A DNA stretch of 64,000 nucleotides from Cunninghamia lanceolata. Lineage: Eukaryota > Streptophyta > Pinopsida > Cupressales > Cupressaceae. How positions within the stretch are numbered: position 1 is the stretch's first letter; every line of letters starts with the position of its first letter. Positions 47,262 to 58,749 of the stretch are shown here, piece by piece. The DNA is taken from contig BSBN01000445.1 in assembly GCA_027924645.1 (NCBI GenBank), forward strand, positions 8,849,001 to 8,913,000. The letters are read 5' to 3'. The translations under genes and the position numbers were made by a program. The notes beneath the pieces are model-generated. The model saw only the letters and a program-made list of their open reading frames with translations, was not told the DNA's origin and ran no database searches.

Positions 47262-48284
47262 TTAAAGAGTATTTCCACAAGGAAGAATCTCCTCCAAGAA
47301 TGCAAGGTTTTCATGAGGCTGACCCTGAGCTGCCATCCAAGCACGAATACCTCCATTCAAGAGAATATTTTTTTGTATAAAAAAGTCTCAAATTCAGGAT
47401 CTTCTGCTGCACAAATCTCTAGGAAACAAAATTATAAGCACGTAAGTTTAGAGCTAGGCCAACTACCCCAATGGCACTCATCCATAAACTGGTCACCGAC
47501 ACAAATAACATGAGGAAATGTAACCAATGTTTATTGGAAAAAGCAACCCCAAAAATTTGGGACCAAAAACAGTTCACAGTGACCATAGAATAGGTCTCTT
47601 CGGCTTGAGTTGGGTTAAAAGCATGAAATGTATTTGAACCATCATCGTCTTCAAATTAAGTATTTTCCACGGTAGCACCATGAATAGCACATAGAAAAGA
47701 AACACCCAATACTTCGACTACTCCCATCATATGAAATGGATTCAAGGTCCAATTATGAAAACCTTGAAAAAAGAGGATAAATCGGAAAATGGTTGCTATA
47801 CCAAAACTAGGAGAAAAAAAAACCAACCAAACTATCCTAATGGATAGATCAAGAATATGAAAATAAAAACAGCAATCAGAGCAGAGAATGCAATTACATT
47901 ATAAGGTCGTAATTGTACAGATTGAGCAAGTTCAAATTGGTGTAACATGAAGTCTATTAGACCAAAAGCATAATGGAGACCAACAAAAGTCCATAGACCA
48001 CCTACTGGACACCAAATAAAATCTCCATGTGCTTCAAGACCCCATAATAGCAGCAAAGAATGTGTTAAGCTATTAGCAAGCATAGAAACTACAATAGTTA
48101 AAAAATTACAACCTTCCAAATAGGAATTGGCCAATCCATGAGTATACTACAAAATCACAAAGGTTGTACATGTGAACCATCCACCTAACGCAAAATAAGC
48201 ACAAGGAAAAAGCAATAGGCCAATCATATATAATATCAAATAGACTTTTTCCTCTTTGGAAGACTTTCCAAGGGCTATAGTCAT
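47262..48284 (-). pseudogene. psbD: psbD, plastid-derived (NUPT)
   Basis: The photosystem II D2 protein is read from [12 protein letters not shown] (ATG at 48284-48282) through [55 protein letters not shown] and WLHFLMLFV to the TAA at 47264-47262, which overlaps the psbC start as in plastomes. The span is 1023 bp against about 1062 normally, so it has lost sequence, and it carries many missense and frameshift changes. The arginine in LRQFEL is replaced by His. Confidence 0.93.
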
Positions 48285-48332
48285 AGTTTGGACGACAGAA
48301 ATCTAGAGAGTAGGTTGGCCCCTCTCTCCCCT

Positions 48333-49856
48333 TGTAAGAACCCTGTCTAGTTCTGCCCTGAATTTCTGAGTTTTAGTGTGTTGACATTTTGTCAAACACA
48401 TGGCATGCAAGCTGATTATGACTGATTTTCTGAGTTCCTTTGGTTTGTATGCTTGTTTTGAATATATGTTTGAAGTGTTTTCAATTTGTTTTCACATAGA
48501 CATAGCAATGAACAAGAATACAAATATTTGCAATTGGTAACTCAATAAATAAGAGATCTGATATAGAATTTGCAACAGTAGAGATATGTCTTAGTCAAAT
48601 TAAAGATTTGAATACAAATTAGATGGTGTACATCAGCATTTCAATATATAACATACCCGACTTTTTGTCTTCAACACAATGATACATAATTGATGCCAAG
48701 ATCCCAATGAATGAATTCTGATATAATGTCTGATACAAATGGTAGACTGCTGCAATTATTTTCTTATATAAAGAGACTGTTGTAGCACTAGTTCCTTCAC
48801 CAAAGATGCCTCCAAATAGGCAGCGATTGGTCTTCTAGGGCAGTGAATCCTCCTCCAAGGGCAATGATAGGGTTTGGAACCCTAAAACCTGATTTTTATC
48901 CCTTATGACAGCGGTGACTCTCCCTGGTATGCAGCGAATCCTCTATGATGGATGGCGGCTAGCATGAAGCCCAAATATGCTCTCAATATGGGAGTCGATC
49001 TCTACCCAAGGTAGTATTAGGGTTTGATACAAAACCCTTGAAAAAAGATGCTAAAAATCTAATGCAAATCCTTGAATTTTGGAGCTGGAATTATGAGGCA
49101 AATCTGATGGAAAAATCTAATATAAATCTTGTCCCAAACCTGCAATAAATTCTGAGAACAAATCTGCACATGAACATCCAACAAAATCTTGCAAAGATAT
49201 CCCTTTGAAGCTCAAAAATCCTCCATAAAACAATCCAATCCCAAATTGGTATTTCGCACAACTCCTCCAATTTGGTGATGAAACCCTAGCAGCTGTAACC
49301 TGCAAAAATAATGACTTTCCAGCTCTTCTACAATGTCAAAATCCTGCAATAATGCTCAATAGTACACCCTAGGTGGATTTACCTCTCAAGTGGTATTGGG
49401 TTTTTCGTCCAAACCACAAATGTCTAAGGGTTTTCGTCCTCAGAACAAGCTGAACCAGAAGTTACAGCAGAAAGGAAACTTTCCAATATGCAAATGACAA
49501 ATGATAATATGATGAAATGAACTCCAAATGACCTCCTTATAAAGCCTCCAAGAGGTTTGCTCCATTTTGCCAATTTTAATTCTTTTTTGACATCCATAAT
49601 AAAATAATAATTTATTGACATTTTATTATATTTTATTATGTTACTTCTTTCCTTTCTCCAAGTGACTTTAAAATTAGTTTCACTTAACTGACTTTCCTTT
49701 CTCCAAGTTTCACTTAATTGACTTTCCTTTCTCCAAGTCACTTTTGCTACAATGGCTCAACTATTCATTCCTTTATCATATGAATTAGCCTACGGGAATA
49801 GTGAATAGGCTAATCATCCTCTGCTAGGTGATCACTCCGGAAATGGAGACATTACA
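48333..49856 (-). mobile_element. Solo LTR upstream of psbD (1.52 kb)
   Basis: The plus strand starts TGTAAGAACCC and ends GGAGACATTACA. The TSD CCCCT is exact (48328-48332 and 49857-49861). TATAAGG on the minus strand (about 49541-49535) gives minus orientation. It is of the same family as the solo LTR at 9541-11084 and the LTR at 13328-14656. Confidence 0.92.
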
Positions 49857-49861
49857 CCCCT

Positions 49862-50258
49862 CTATAATGGGGGGGTCAAGGTCTATGTACTCGACCTTGA
49901 AAAGATAGGATTTACTTCTAAGGGGAGATGGCTCTCCTACATTCACAGAACATGGATACCCCACATCCAAAGAGCCATTTACATCACATCTACACCACTC
50001 TAGGCAGAGCTATAGAAAACCCAACACTAGAATTCAAACCTTGCCACAGTCCTCAACCTCCTAGCTATAATAGTAGGGTGACCATCCTCAATCCACTAAT
50101 CAAGCTAGGTAAATCTATATACGTAACATGATTAGCATCATGTTACATCTATAGTGCATCACCCTACTATCTATAAGGCAACAACAAAAGCCCGCGTGGA
50201 AGAGATGTTCGATACTACACCAAGATTTGCTGGCTCTAGATAGTCATGCAAGGGCCTA
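49862..50258. other. Unassigned segment right of the solo LTR
   Basis: By position this could be plastid sequence upstream of psbD, because the solo LTR sits in the NUPT. I could not match it to trnT or any other plastid gene. A 67-codon frame at 49928-50131 has no motif. Confidence 0.35.
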
Positions 50259-51195
50259 TTCATCAATCAAGGTTGTCCTCTCAATTTGTTAGTTCGTTCA
50301 GGTGAATAGAAAAGCAACCAACATTCATAGTGGGGCTAGCATTGCCTTGATGGGATGGAAGGGGAAGGAAATTTGTTTCCTCATTTTGGCTTGGCAACTA
50401 ACATGAATGGCAAGGTACAAAGATGAACTATGTATAAATATAGAAGCTCATGCTATCTCCTGCTATGAATTCCCAAATCTCTCCAAATGTTGATATCTTG
50501 TGTTATCTATCATGAGTATCAAAAACCCTTCAAATCTTAATATTTCATGCCACTTGTCATGAGAATTTAAAACCTTGTGAGGTCAAACTGCCTCTAAGTG
50601 CTCTCACTACACTATTAAAATGCTCAAATTCTCAACATGTCAAGCCAATGATGAACCACCCTCTTGATGTTCTCTAGATTCAATAAATCCTATATTCAGA
50701 AAATCATGTTGACACACTATAAGACTATTCATCGATCCAGGTTGTCCTCTCAATTCGTTAGTTCGTTCAAGTGAATAGAAAAGCAACCAACATTCATAGT
50801 GGGGCTAGCATTGCCCTGATGGGGTGGAAGGGGAAGAAAAGTTGTTTCCTCATTTTGGCTTAGCGACTGACATGAATGGCAAGGTACAAAGGTGAACTAT
50901 GTATAAATATAGAAGCTCATGATATCTACTGCCATGAATTTCCAAATCTCTCCAAATGTTGATATCTTGTGTTATCTATCATGAGTATCAAAAACCCTTC
51001 AAATGTTAATATCTCATGCCACTTGTCATGAGAATTTAAAACCTTGTGAGGTCAAACTGCCTCTAAGTGCTCTCACTACACTATTAAAATGCTCAAATTT
51101 CCAACATGTCAAGCCAATGATGAACCATACTCTTGATGTTCTCTAGATTCAATAAAACCTATATTCGGAAAATCATGTTGACACACTAAAAAACT
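50259..51195. repeat. Tandem duplication of about 469 bp
   Basis: GGTTGTCCTCTCAATT and AACATTCATAGTGGGGCTAG recur with a 469-bp offset (about 50271 and 50740), and similarity continues to TCATGTTGACACACTA at the end of each copy. Differences are few and scattered. No coding sequence is evident. Confidence 0.92.
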
Positions 51196-53299
51196 ATCAT
51201 TGGCAGAAAAATCATGCCAAAACTTTAAAAAGTTATGATGTACCAACTTCATGCATGGTCATTGAAAACCCCTATAATGTTTGCAAACATGCAAACCCAA
51301 TACTCTGTAAATTCTACAATCTGTTGAACTGATGTATCAAATGTTGATATGAACATCATCTACAAATCTACTTAACCTAAGACAAATGTTTTGGAATATT
51401 CAAACCTGACAAGAGCAATCTCCATCTATCATCAATGGCGTCAAGCCAAAATCAAAAAAAATATTGTAGAAAACTCTAAAATGCTAAGAATAAGATATTC
51501 CCACATACCCAAATGCATATATAAAATATCATCAAAACTTGTATTCGATCACCAAAATACAAACTATAGTGTCCAAGTCACGAGACTTGTGCAAAACGCT
51601 ATGATACAAAACCAAATATTATATACTACAAAACATGTAAAAACCTATATTCCAATATTGGGTTCACTCATGTCTGTAAGAAAATCAAATCCTCAACTCA
51701 AGCTCTACAACACTCTATCCAAACAACAAGATTGATCACAACATCAACTCAAATTTTGAAATCTCTTGAAATCTGACTCAAATTCTAACCCTTGATGTAG
51801 AAAATCTTTGTGTAGAACCCTCCTAGAAGGTAAAGTGATAGTCTCTAAAAAATTCCAAATCAACAACTTAGGCTGCTCCCCTGTGTATACAAAAAAAAAG
51901 ACCAATACACCTAATTCAATGACACCCTTTTAGGTTCATCACAAGTCTCCACTAAGCTTCCCTTTTAGGTTTTCAACTTAATTAAGTTGTCCTTTTGGAT
52001 TTTCAAATTACAAATCTTGTGCAAGATATGGGTCTCCTATCATTGTGACACAATTATTTCCATGTCAAACATAGACAAAGAAAAATGTCAACCTCATTGA
52101 AATTTGGTATGCAAGATCCTCTTCAAATGAGTATGAAGAGTCCAAAAGAATCAAAAAACATCCCTCCAATAGATCATGCAACTCAATAGCTAGAAACAAC
52201 ATAGAGTTGCGTTCTCAATCATCAACAGCTAAGATCCATGATATGTTATCCAAGAAATCAACTTGATCCTCTAAACATCCTCTTATCCACAAAGCAAATA
52301 TGACTCACAACAAACCAGTGAACAAAACAAAATCCATAGCATCAAAATATCACAAGAGGCAAAACGCTATACTCCAAAGCCTCAAAGCTAAGATATATAT
52401 ATAAACAATCAATCATATGTGCTACGAATTGACATTTTATCATCTCTATGGATCTAGGTAAACTCTACATCGTTTTGCAACTCATATCTCAAAAGTCATG
52501 TCAGTGATATCATTTACATCACCAAAACAAGAATGGGATGAACAAGTACTATCTAGACCAATACAAGTATGAACAATATCAACATCTTCAGATGTAGTAG
52601 CAAACAAAAAATGAATAGTAGCCAAGGATTTGGTATCATTGGTGAAAGTGTCACCATCATCAACAATGGAATGGACAATCCTATAGGATCTTGACAACTA
52701 ATTCTCTAAACTCCACTTGGCTTTGTCAATCCAACCAAAATGTACTCATCTCAGACTTTGTAGAAGGTTCTCGAACATAACAATGCTTCAAAAAATGAGT
52801 GGACTTGTCACAAGAGATACAAGGATATAGATCAAACATGAACTAAAGGTATGACCTTTTCTACAACAATATGAATAAGTAGCTGCACTTCAAACTGTAG
52901 AGGTAAACAATTGACCAATCAACAAGTGTGGTGAATTAGTTTCACAAATTTGACTGACATGTGAAGATGAGTGTTCAACACAGCAATCAGTAAGATGACC
53001 TATAGACAACAATAAGGGTCCAACTTCACAATTTGAAATAGCTTGCAAGGATAACTAAACAGTGACACAATCTAGAATAATAGGTGAGGATGACAGACTT
53101 ACTTCACAACAATCAATTAGAAACCCTTTTGACACAAAATGGATTGGTTTTGAGTATTCAGATATATATAAATTGACATGACCTTTATACTCTAGACCAA
53201 CATGTTCTTTGTTATCTTGTAATGCTCCCCACAAAACCAGCTTTGACTTCAAATTCTCATGGTGTTTTTGGAATTTTGTAGAGAGAACTAGTTTGACCA
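51196..53299. other. No supported gene
   Basis: Frames at 51391-51735 (plus) and 52482-52697 (minus) lack recognisable motifs. A weak YCCRKGHTFSSC phrase on the minus strand near 52870 resembles a retroelement zinc knuckle, but nothing around it supports this. Confidence 0.4.
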
Positions 53300-53597
53300 C
53301 ACATTTGACAACAGGTTTGACATCAATGCAATTTCAATTTGTTTGTTCTGAAAATCAAATTCTGTTTATATTAGATCAATCTTGATTCTCAAAAGTGCAT
53401 ATTGTTGACAAAAGTGCAAGGATGTGAGCTTAAATTTCCCCCAACATTCACACATTTCACAACAGGTTTGACTTCAATGCAATTTCAATTTGTTTGTTCT
53501 GAAAATCAATTTTTGTTCATATTAGATCAATCTCAATTCTCAAAAGTGCAAGAATGTGGGCTTAAATTTCCCCCAACCTTCAGCTGTCATGTTGGTT
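53300..53597. repeat. Tandem duplication of about 151 bp
   Basis: ACAACAGGTTTGAC, then TCAATGCAATTTCAATTTG, then TTAGATCAATCT recur at offset 151 (53308 and 53459). Both copies end near AAATTTCCCCCAAC. Confidence 0.9.
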
Positions 53598-56500
53598 CAT
53601 GACTTGTTTTCACTTGAATAGGCAAAATTAAGATTCCATCAAAATACACTATAGACCCTGTGATTTACAAAACACAATATTCAGTATGAATCAGATACCA
53701 TCAACAATGCTGGGATGCAAACAAATTCCTCTCTCTTTTTAACACAACCTTTAACACTTTTTACTAGCTTCTTTTATCTTCCTTGTTCAATTTAAAGCAA
53801 AGCTTTAATGTCCAAAAATGACAAAAAATTTCAAAAGAATTTCCCTTTTTCTCTAGGTAATTTCATGGACTATTAAATGCCCAAAATGATTGACAGGTTT
53901 ATTTCCTTGTAATCTTTGTATTATGTTTGGAAGGTTGTGATTTATTTGTCATTTGTCGTGGGCAGTGTCACAGATCAATTGGTAATTTCCTCCCTATACT
54001 TGGCATCATGTTCTTCCAAATTAGTGTTCTTCCTAGGAGTCTGGCAACATATGTTAATTAAGATTACAATGCTTGAAAGAAAAGACATTCGCCCATCCTA
54101 TCTTATCATCTGGCTAATTCTCTGCACTCTTACTTTCCCTTGATCTGGGTGCTGTTCTTGCCATCCTGGTGGCAGAATCGCAGATATCTACACTTTCTTG
54201 TCATCTTGTCCTTTCTATTCCAGCTTTGTGTAATCTCTGAATTTCCTCCGGATGGTGGCATTTTTTATTTGCCTTTGAAACCTCTCCATCCAGCAATTGT
54301 GCATTCTCACTGTTGCTGGACAATTTTTATATACGGATACATAACCTTAACCAGTTTTTTCCCTAACCCTAACCCATTTTTTTCAAATTAATTGAAAAAT
54401 TCTTTATCTTTTGATTTGCCAATTCATTTCCCAAGAAAGATTTATTATGTGGTTCCCAGGAAAGGATGAGGCAAGATTCTATAGCCAATGAAATAACTAG
54501 TTCAGTAACTGGTCACAGAAATGCAACTTGAAGCTTATGTTCTGCATTTCTTGAACCAGACTAGGTTCCGCATCATTTCTTGTTGCCAGCAAATTTTTAA
54601 TCATTTTACATGTTTTAGGGTCTATCTAATTTTCTCAGTATTTGCTAGTTAGAAGTTGACTCACCATTTAGCTTTCCCAGACATTGCTAAATCCGAATCA
54701 TGTAAAATTTATAAAGTTTGATCCCTTACCGTTGTGCACATTGATGAGCCTCTAAAAAATGTGTAAATTACATACATACATATATGTGTGTGGTGTGCGC
54801 ACACTCACTCTAGGTTTAGGACCTAGGTGAATTGACAAAGCCTGGTTTACTCCAAGTTTGTTCATAAGGTGTAAACCCAGGGATATAAAATTTGAACAAG
54901 ACATAAGCAAATGGAAGGCAAAACCTTTGCAGAAGCCACAGGAGGTTTCATACTCCAAAATGGCATCTGACTTCACCAAGAACTAAGATAACAACCTTTA
55001 CCATCTTTTTGCTGAACACAGCGAGAGTTAAGGGATCTTAAACCCATGAAGTTGGTGAAGTGCCAACACCCAAGTCAGGTTTACTCCTCACACTAAGTCA
55101 ATAAAAGAAAATAAGTTAAGGTATGAAATACAAAAGCCGAACACTTGTTTCATTCCATCAGACCACCAAACCTCAAGTTCCCAATGAACCCAAAATGTCA
55201 CATGTTAAATCTTCTAATCGATGGCCACAACCAATCCACTCAAAAATTCATTGCATTCCAGGAGCCAAGAACCAAATCTCATTCCACCTCTTTAACTCTT
55301 CAATATATGTGCATAACAAAAAACAAGATATTCATACAGCTCATCAATAGAAAGGCAATAAAAAAATAAGAATCTTCACGTTACCTCTCTCACTGCCCTC
55401 TCTCTCAGTTTTTCTTGCTTTTACAAACAAGAAACTAGAATTTTTTAAAAATGTAAAATGTACTGAATGCAAAAAAAGAAAATCTCTCTTCCTTACTTTC
55501 TTAGTCTCTCTCAGGCATCAATCTAAAGGACACTTGAATGGCAGAAACAAAAAGATCAAACTCAACAGGATAGATCAAGTCTATTACATACTGATAATAA
55601 AGTCATAAGACAATGAAAAAGAGTCTTCTATGAGCTGCTGCCTTTATGGCAGAAAATCATAGTCTTAAAAACACATTGCTCAGAAGCCTCCTAAAGTAAA
55701 AAGTATTTACATTAAACCAGCAACCATATAAGAACTGGAGTTAATCCATCACCACATGATCATTGCCTTCATCTTAAGAGTCCTCCTTAGGAGCAAGGGC
55801 AGAAGGCAATTTTACATTAAGGGCCACAGAAATTGCATTCACATAGGTATAGTGGTGCCTAACTTCAGTTATTACTTCTCTAATCTTACCTCTAGTTTCC
55901 AATTATTAGCTGTCATTATTATCATGCACCACTATATTTCAATCAGTTTCGAAGGAGCTACATGAAATGGCCACCAAGGCTGTAATGGAGCAGGTATTGG
56001 CTATGCCACAAATATTTCTCCTGCTTAGATTTTGCTCAAGATCTTGCATTATTCAACTAACAGCCTCGTCCATCTTCAATTCACCATCCTAGATAATCTC
56101 CAGCCCCACTCTAATGCACTCATCAAGTCAGGTTCTCACATTTGAATTCTGGATAAGGCCATGAAGCTTATTGGTGCAGTTCTCTCTAATGTTGATAGCA
56201 TTAAAAAACTTTTCCAGGGCCTGTCTTCTTTCCACCAACTGTCAATTTGCAAGCCCGACCTCCAGATCCTTCCATCTTTGGGCTTTTGATGTGATAAGAA
56301 GATCTCCTAAGGGGGGGAATAAGGAGAGGTTGACAGAATGCCTTGCCCTTTGGCATCCTTGCAATTCTGAGGTGCCATTGACCAGAAGGAAAACAAATAC
56401 AATGGGATAATTGATTTTCCCACAGAGAGGAGAAGAGCACTAACAGACATGCACACAAAATGAATCAAGACATGTGGAGACCCTCTCTTCCCATCCCATT

Positions 56501-57340
56501 GCTCATTATACTACTCCATGCAAAAAAAAAAGCAGAGAAACCAACCCATCAAGGCCCAGCACAGCACAATAGAACTTCACAAAAAAAATACCTCTCTACA
56601 AGGAAAAATGACGTTCTCAGGAAGGAGATGGGCAGAAAAAGAGCTGGAATAATACAAACCAGAGATTAAAAAAGTAATGCTAGAAACCCATAGAAATTCC
56701 TTGAAAAGTAAATTCAGGAAGAAAGAAAGGAGGGCATACATTCTAGCAGTTGGTCCAGAAAAGAAAAGAGACTTGGGATATGCCTCAAACAGTCCTCGCC
56801 ACACATACTGGCCAACAGGGAATCCAGTATTCAATGCATAAGAGCTAGACAAAAGTGCAAAATCTGCAATAGCCTCTTATTTCTGAATTATTTTACCAAA
56901 TCACACAGACAGAAACTTAGTGGAACCAAAGAAAAAACATCCCCTTCACCTTTCTTTCTCAAAACAAAACTTAACTCCAACAATCAGAACTAAAAAAGTA
57001 CCAAGCCCCTGCCTTCAGACCAGGCTGACAGATAGAACAGCAATCACCTATTAATCATCTGACAGACCTACTGAAAATGCAAAATTTGCAGAGCATCCAA
57101 AATGTTAAAAACAATAATCAATGTTTCCCCCTTTGTTCAAGAAAAGTGTTCCAAATAGACAATCATGGCGAAGTCATCCTTAGAAAGAAACCTTGGACAT
57201 GATAAAAACAGAAAGACCGAGGTTCTTATTTATGGCAATAGTGACAAAAGAAGTGTGTTAAGCATTCTTTTGCTAAAAATGCCTTGGAAGTCTTTAGAAT
57301 AAAGAGCCAACCATAAACCATCTGCAGTACCTTCTCTGGC
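53598..57340. other. No supported gene; low-complexity spots
   Basis: This stretch holds short frames without motifs, a CCCTAACCCTAACCC run (about 54361), a TATG/TG-rich spot (about 54775-54800) and CT-rich runs near 55384. It could be an intron of the CCT gene or an old intergenic layer. A minus-strand frame near 56200-55950 has helix-like sequence but no recognisable domain. Confidence 0.4.
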
Positions 57341-57344
57341 CATG

Positions 57345-57740
57345 AACATGACATCTTTATTTGCTGTCAGGTCAGCAAGGCTATTACCATTTTGTTATGG
57401 ACCCTTTTCAAATTTGCTGCCTAATCAACAATAGCCTCGAGCTCTCAAGCCTTTTGCCTTACTTCCCTTTATTCCATTGTTAATAATTTGATAATTGCCT
57501 TTGACAAAAAGGTCCTTCCATCCCCTCACAATAACAATTTGAAAGGCTTTAAGCATGGCTGTTGAATCTGCTTGATTGTTAGTTTCGTTTCCCACATCAA
57601 TTACACAAACTAAAGGGGCTAACAGTTGAAATCACCAAATGCTACTCCATTACCAGCTCGCATAGGTTTAAGTTTGCGCCTGCATTAAATTTAATTTTAT
57701 AGGTCCATGGGGAGCAGGTTGCCACACCAAATTAAGCTTT
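57345..57740 (-). pseudogene. LINE-type RNase H (RVT_3) remnant
   Basis: Read on the minus strand, WQPAPHGPIKLNL matches the usual start of plant RVT_3 RNase H domains (W..P..G.LKLN.D). Further on, in shifted frames, come NNQADSTAMLKAFQIVIVRG, WKDLFVKGNYQIINN, GIKGSKAKGLRAR and GNSLADLTANKDV, the last close to the usual ADxLA motif. The domain is a C-terminal part of plant LINE polyproteins and also of some host proteins. Frameshifts and a stop make it a pseudogene. I see no adjoining LINE reverse transcriptase. Confidence 0.68.
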
Positions 57741-58048
57741 TTAGTTGCACCAGCTATTCAGTTATTGACACATTATTAGCAGGAAAATAACCTTCATCTT
57801 TACATATAAAGGCTATATGTAGATACAAAGTTGTCCAGAAGCCTCCCAAACCCCATTTTCCGTCAGAACTTTATTTATTATTATTCAGAAAATAATGACA
57901 ACAAACGCTAACTACCCCCAGACCTCTATAATTTCGAAGTATTGAATCAGTATTCTTCAAGAATTTGTAATTTGGCAGATTACTAGCTGGTAATGGCGAA
58001 TAAATACAAGGCACCGGATATGAAAACAAAAAGGTGAAGAAAAATTAC

Positions 58049-58266
58049 AGTTTCTTGGCCTGTTCCAATGATCGCGCATGACCAAAATGAAAGAGATCCC
58101 AGATTCCATCCGCATAAACCCTGACTGGCTTTTTATTCTCCGAGCTTTTCACGGCCTTCGAGCATGGATGAGGTTCGAATCTCTTTGGCCGCTCCAAAAC
58201 GCTTGTTTTCTCATCTTCTTCGCCGTCATCATCTGTTTCCTGTGTCTTATGAGGTCTGCGAGCCAT
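58049..58266 (-). CDS. Choline-phosphate cytidylyltransferase, exon 1
   Basis: CCT converts phosphocholine and CTP into CDP-choline, the rate-limiting step of phosphatidylcholine synthesis by the Kennedy pathway. This exon encodes 72 codons plus two bases. Residues 1-46 are an acidic, K/R-rich N-terminus ([20 protein letters not shown]) that is variable in the family. From residue 47 comes the catalytic start, [20 protein letters not shown], with the CTP-binding HxGH motif (HFGH) and then LEQAKK. The exon ends CT followed by GTAATT, a good donor (48-47 of the 58000 series); the next codons should be FPNTYLLVG. The start ATG lies in AAAAATGGC, a favourable plant context. One oddity is Trp where Tyr or Phe is usual before DLFHFGH. 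Later exons were not found to the left. No disabling mutation is seen, so it may be active. Confidence 0.85.
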
Positions 58267-58540
58267 TTTTGTTGTCTATCCAATCAAATTTGACGAGAAA
58301 AAACAGATTAAATTCAAAAATCTTATCGCCAATCCCGTAATAACGCTAAACAATCAACGAGCAAAAATTAACGCTTAAAACCTGACTACTAAATGAGATT
58401 GCGTTGAATAAGCACTGGAGTTTTTAGCTTGTGAATTTCACTGAACTTGTTTTTCTGCTGTTAGCGTAGAAGATGTGTTAGCGAATAATGCATCGTACAA
58501 ATTTGGCTGGATAGAAGAGATACCATGCCACGGGATTTCT
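58267..58540 (-). promoter_or_regulatory. Probable 5' UTR of the CCT gene
   Basis: AT-rich sequence directly upstream of the CCT ATG. It is assigned only because a TATA box lies about 300 bp upstream. The start of transcription is inferred. Confidence 0.4.
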
Positions 58541-58566
58541 CTCAGGAATATGTCGGAATATTATCT

Positions 58567-58573
58567 CTTTATA
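58567..58573 (-). promoter_or_regulatory. Candidate TATA box of the CCT gene
   Basis: On the minus strand ACCTATAAAGAG lies about 300 bp upstream of the CCT ATG. It would place the transcription start near 58535. Confidence 0.45.
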
Positions 58574-58749
58574 GGTATGCCATTCACTCAAAGTATACGC
58601 ACAAAATTTTTGAAAGCACCTCTTAACGTATGTAATACTGATCCCGCAATATGGCCGCCATACTATACCAGTAAAAGAAAAACCCCTTCTTCACGCCACC
58701 TCCCTCATAATGGACGTTGTAAAATATTTATTATTGAACAAAAGTAAAT

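Larger units (their letters stand above)
17164..47278 (-). pseudogene. psbC: psbC, plastid-derived, split into three pieces by two insertions
   Basis: The gene for CP43, the photosystem II inner antenna, is read right to left. Piece 1 (47278-47089) starts at the normal GTG inside psbD and reaches the AHF region. The gypsy element 33100-47088 interrupts. Piece 2 (33099-32412) continues with [14 protein letters not shown] and [12 protein letters not shown] to YPSEFYG-like sequence. The solo LTR nest 17663-32411 interrupts. Piece 3 (17662-17164) carries [23 protein letters not shown] and [17 protein letters not shown], and ends MTPLN, stop. Both junctions have exact 5-bp duplications (CAAAA and GCTTG). 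Nonsense changes such as CAA to TAA are scattered throughout. The pieces are certainly one old gene copy. Confidence 0.93.

Noticed and set aside
49862..50258. Further plastid sequence such as trnT beyond psbD
   Set aside because: I could not recognise any plastid gene or tRNA. Position alone is not enough.
52780..52900. Possible zinc knuckle (YCCRKGHTFSSC) on the minus strand
   Set aside because: Only one short phrase matches, spacing is not the standard C-x2-C-x4-H-x4-C, and no gag or pol sequence surrounds it.
54355..54380. CCCTAACCCTAACCC as an interstitial telomere
   Set aside because: The plant telomere unit is CCCTAAA; only about two and a half CCCTAA units are present.
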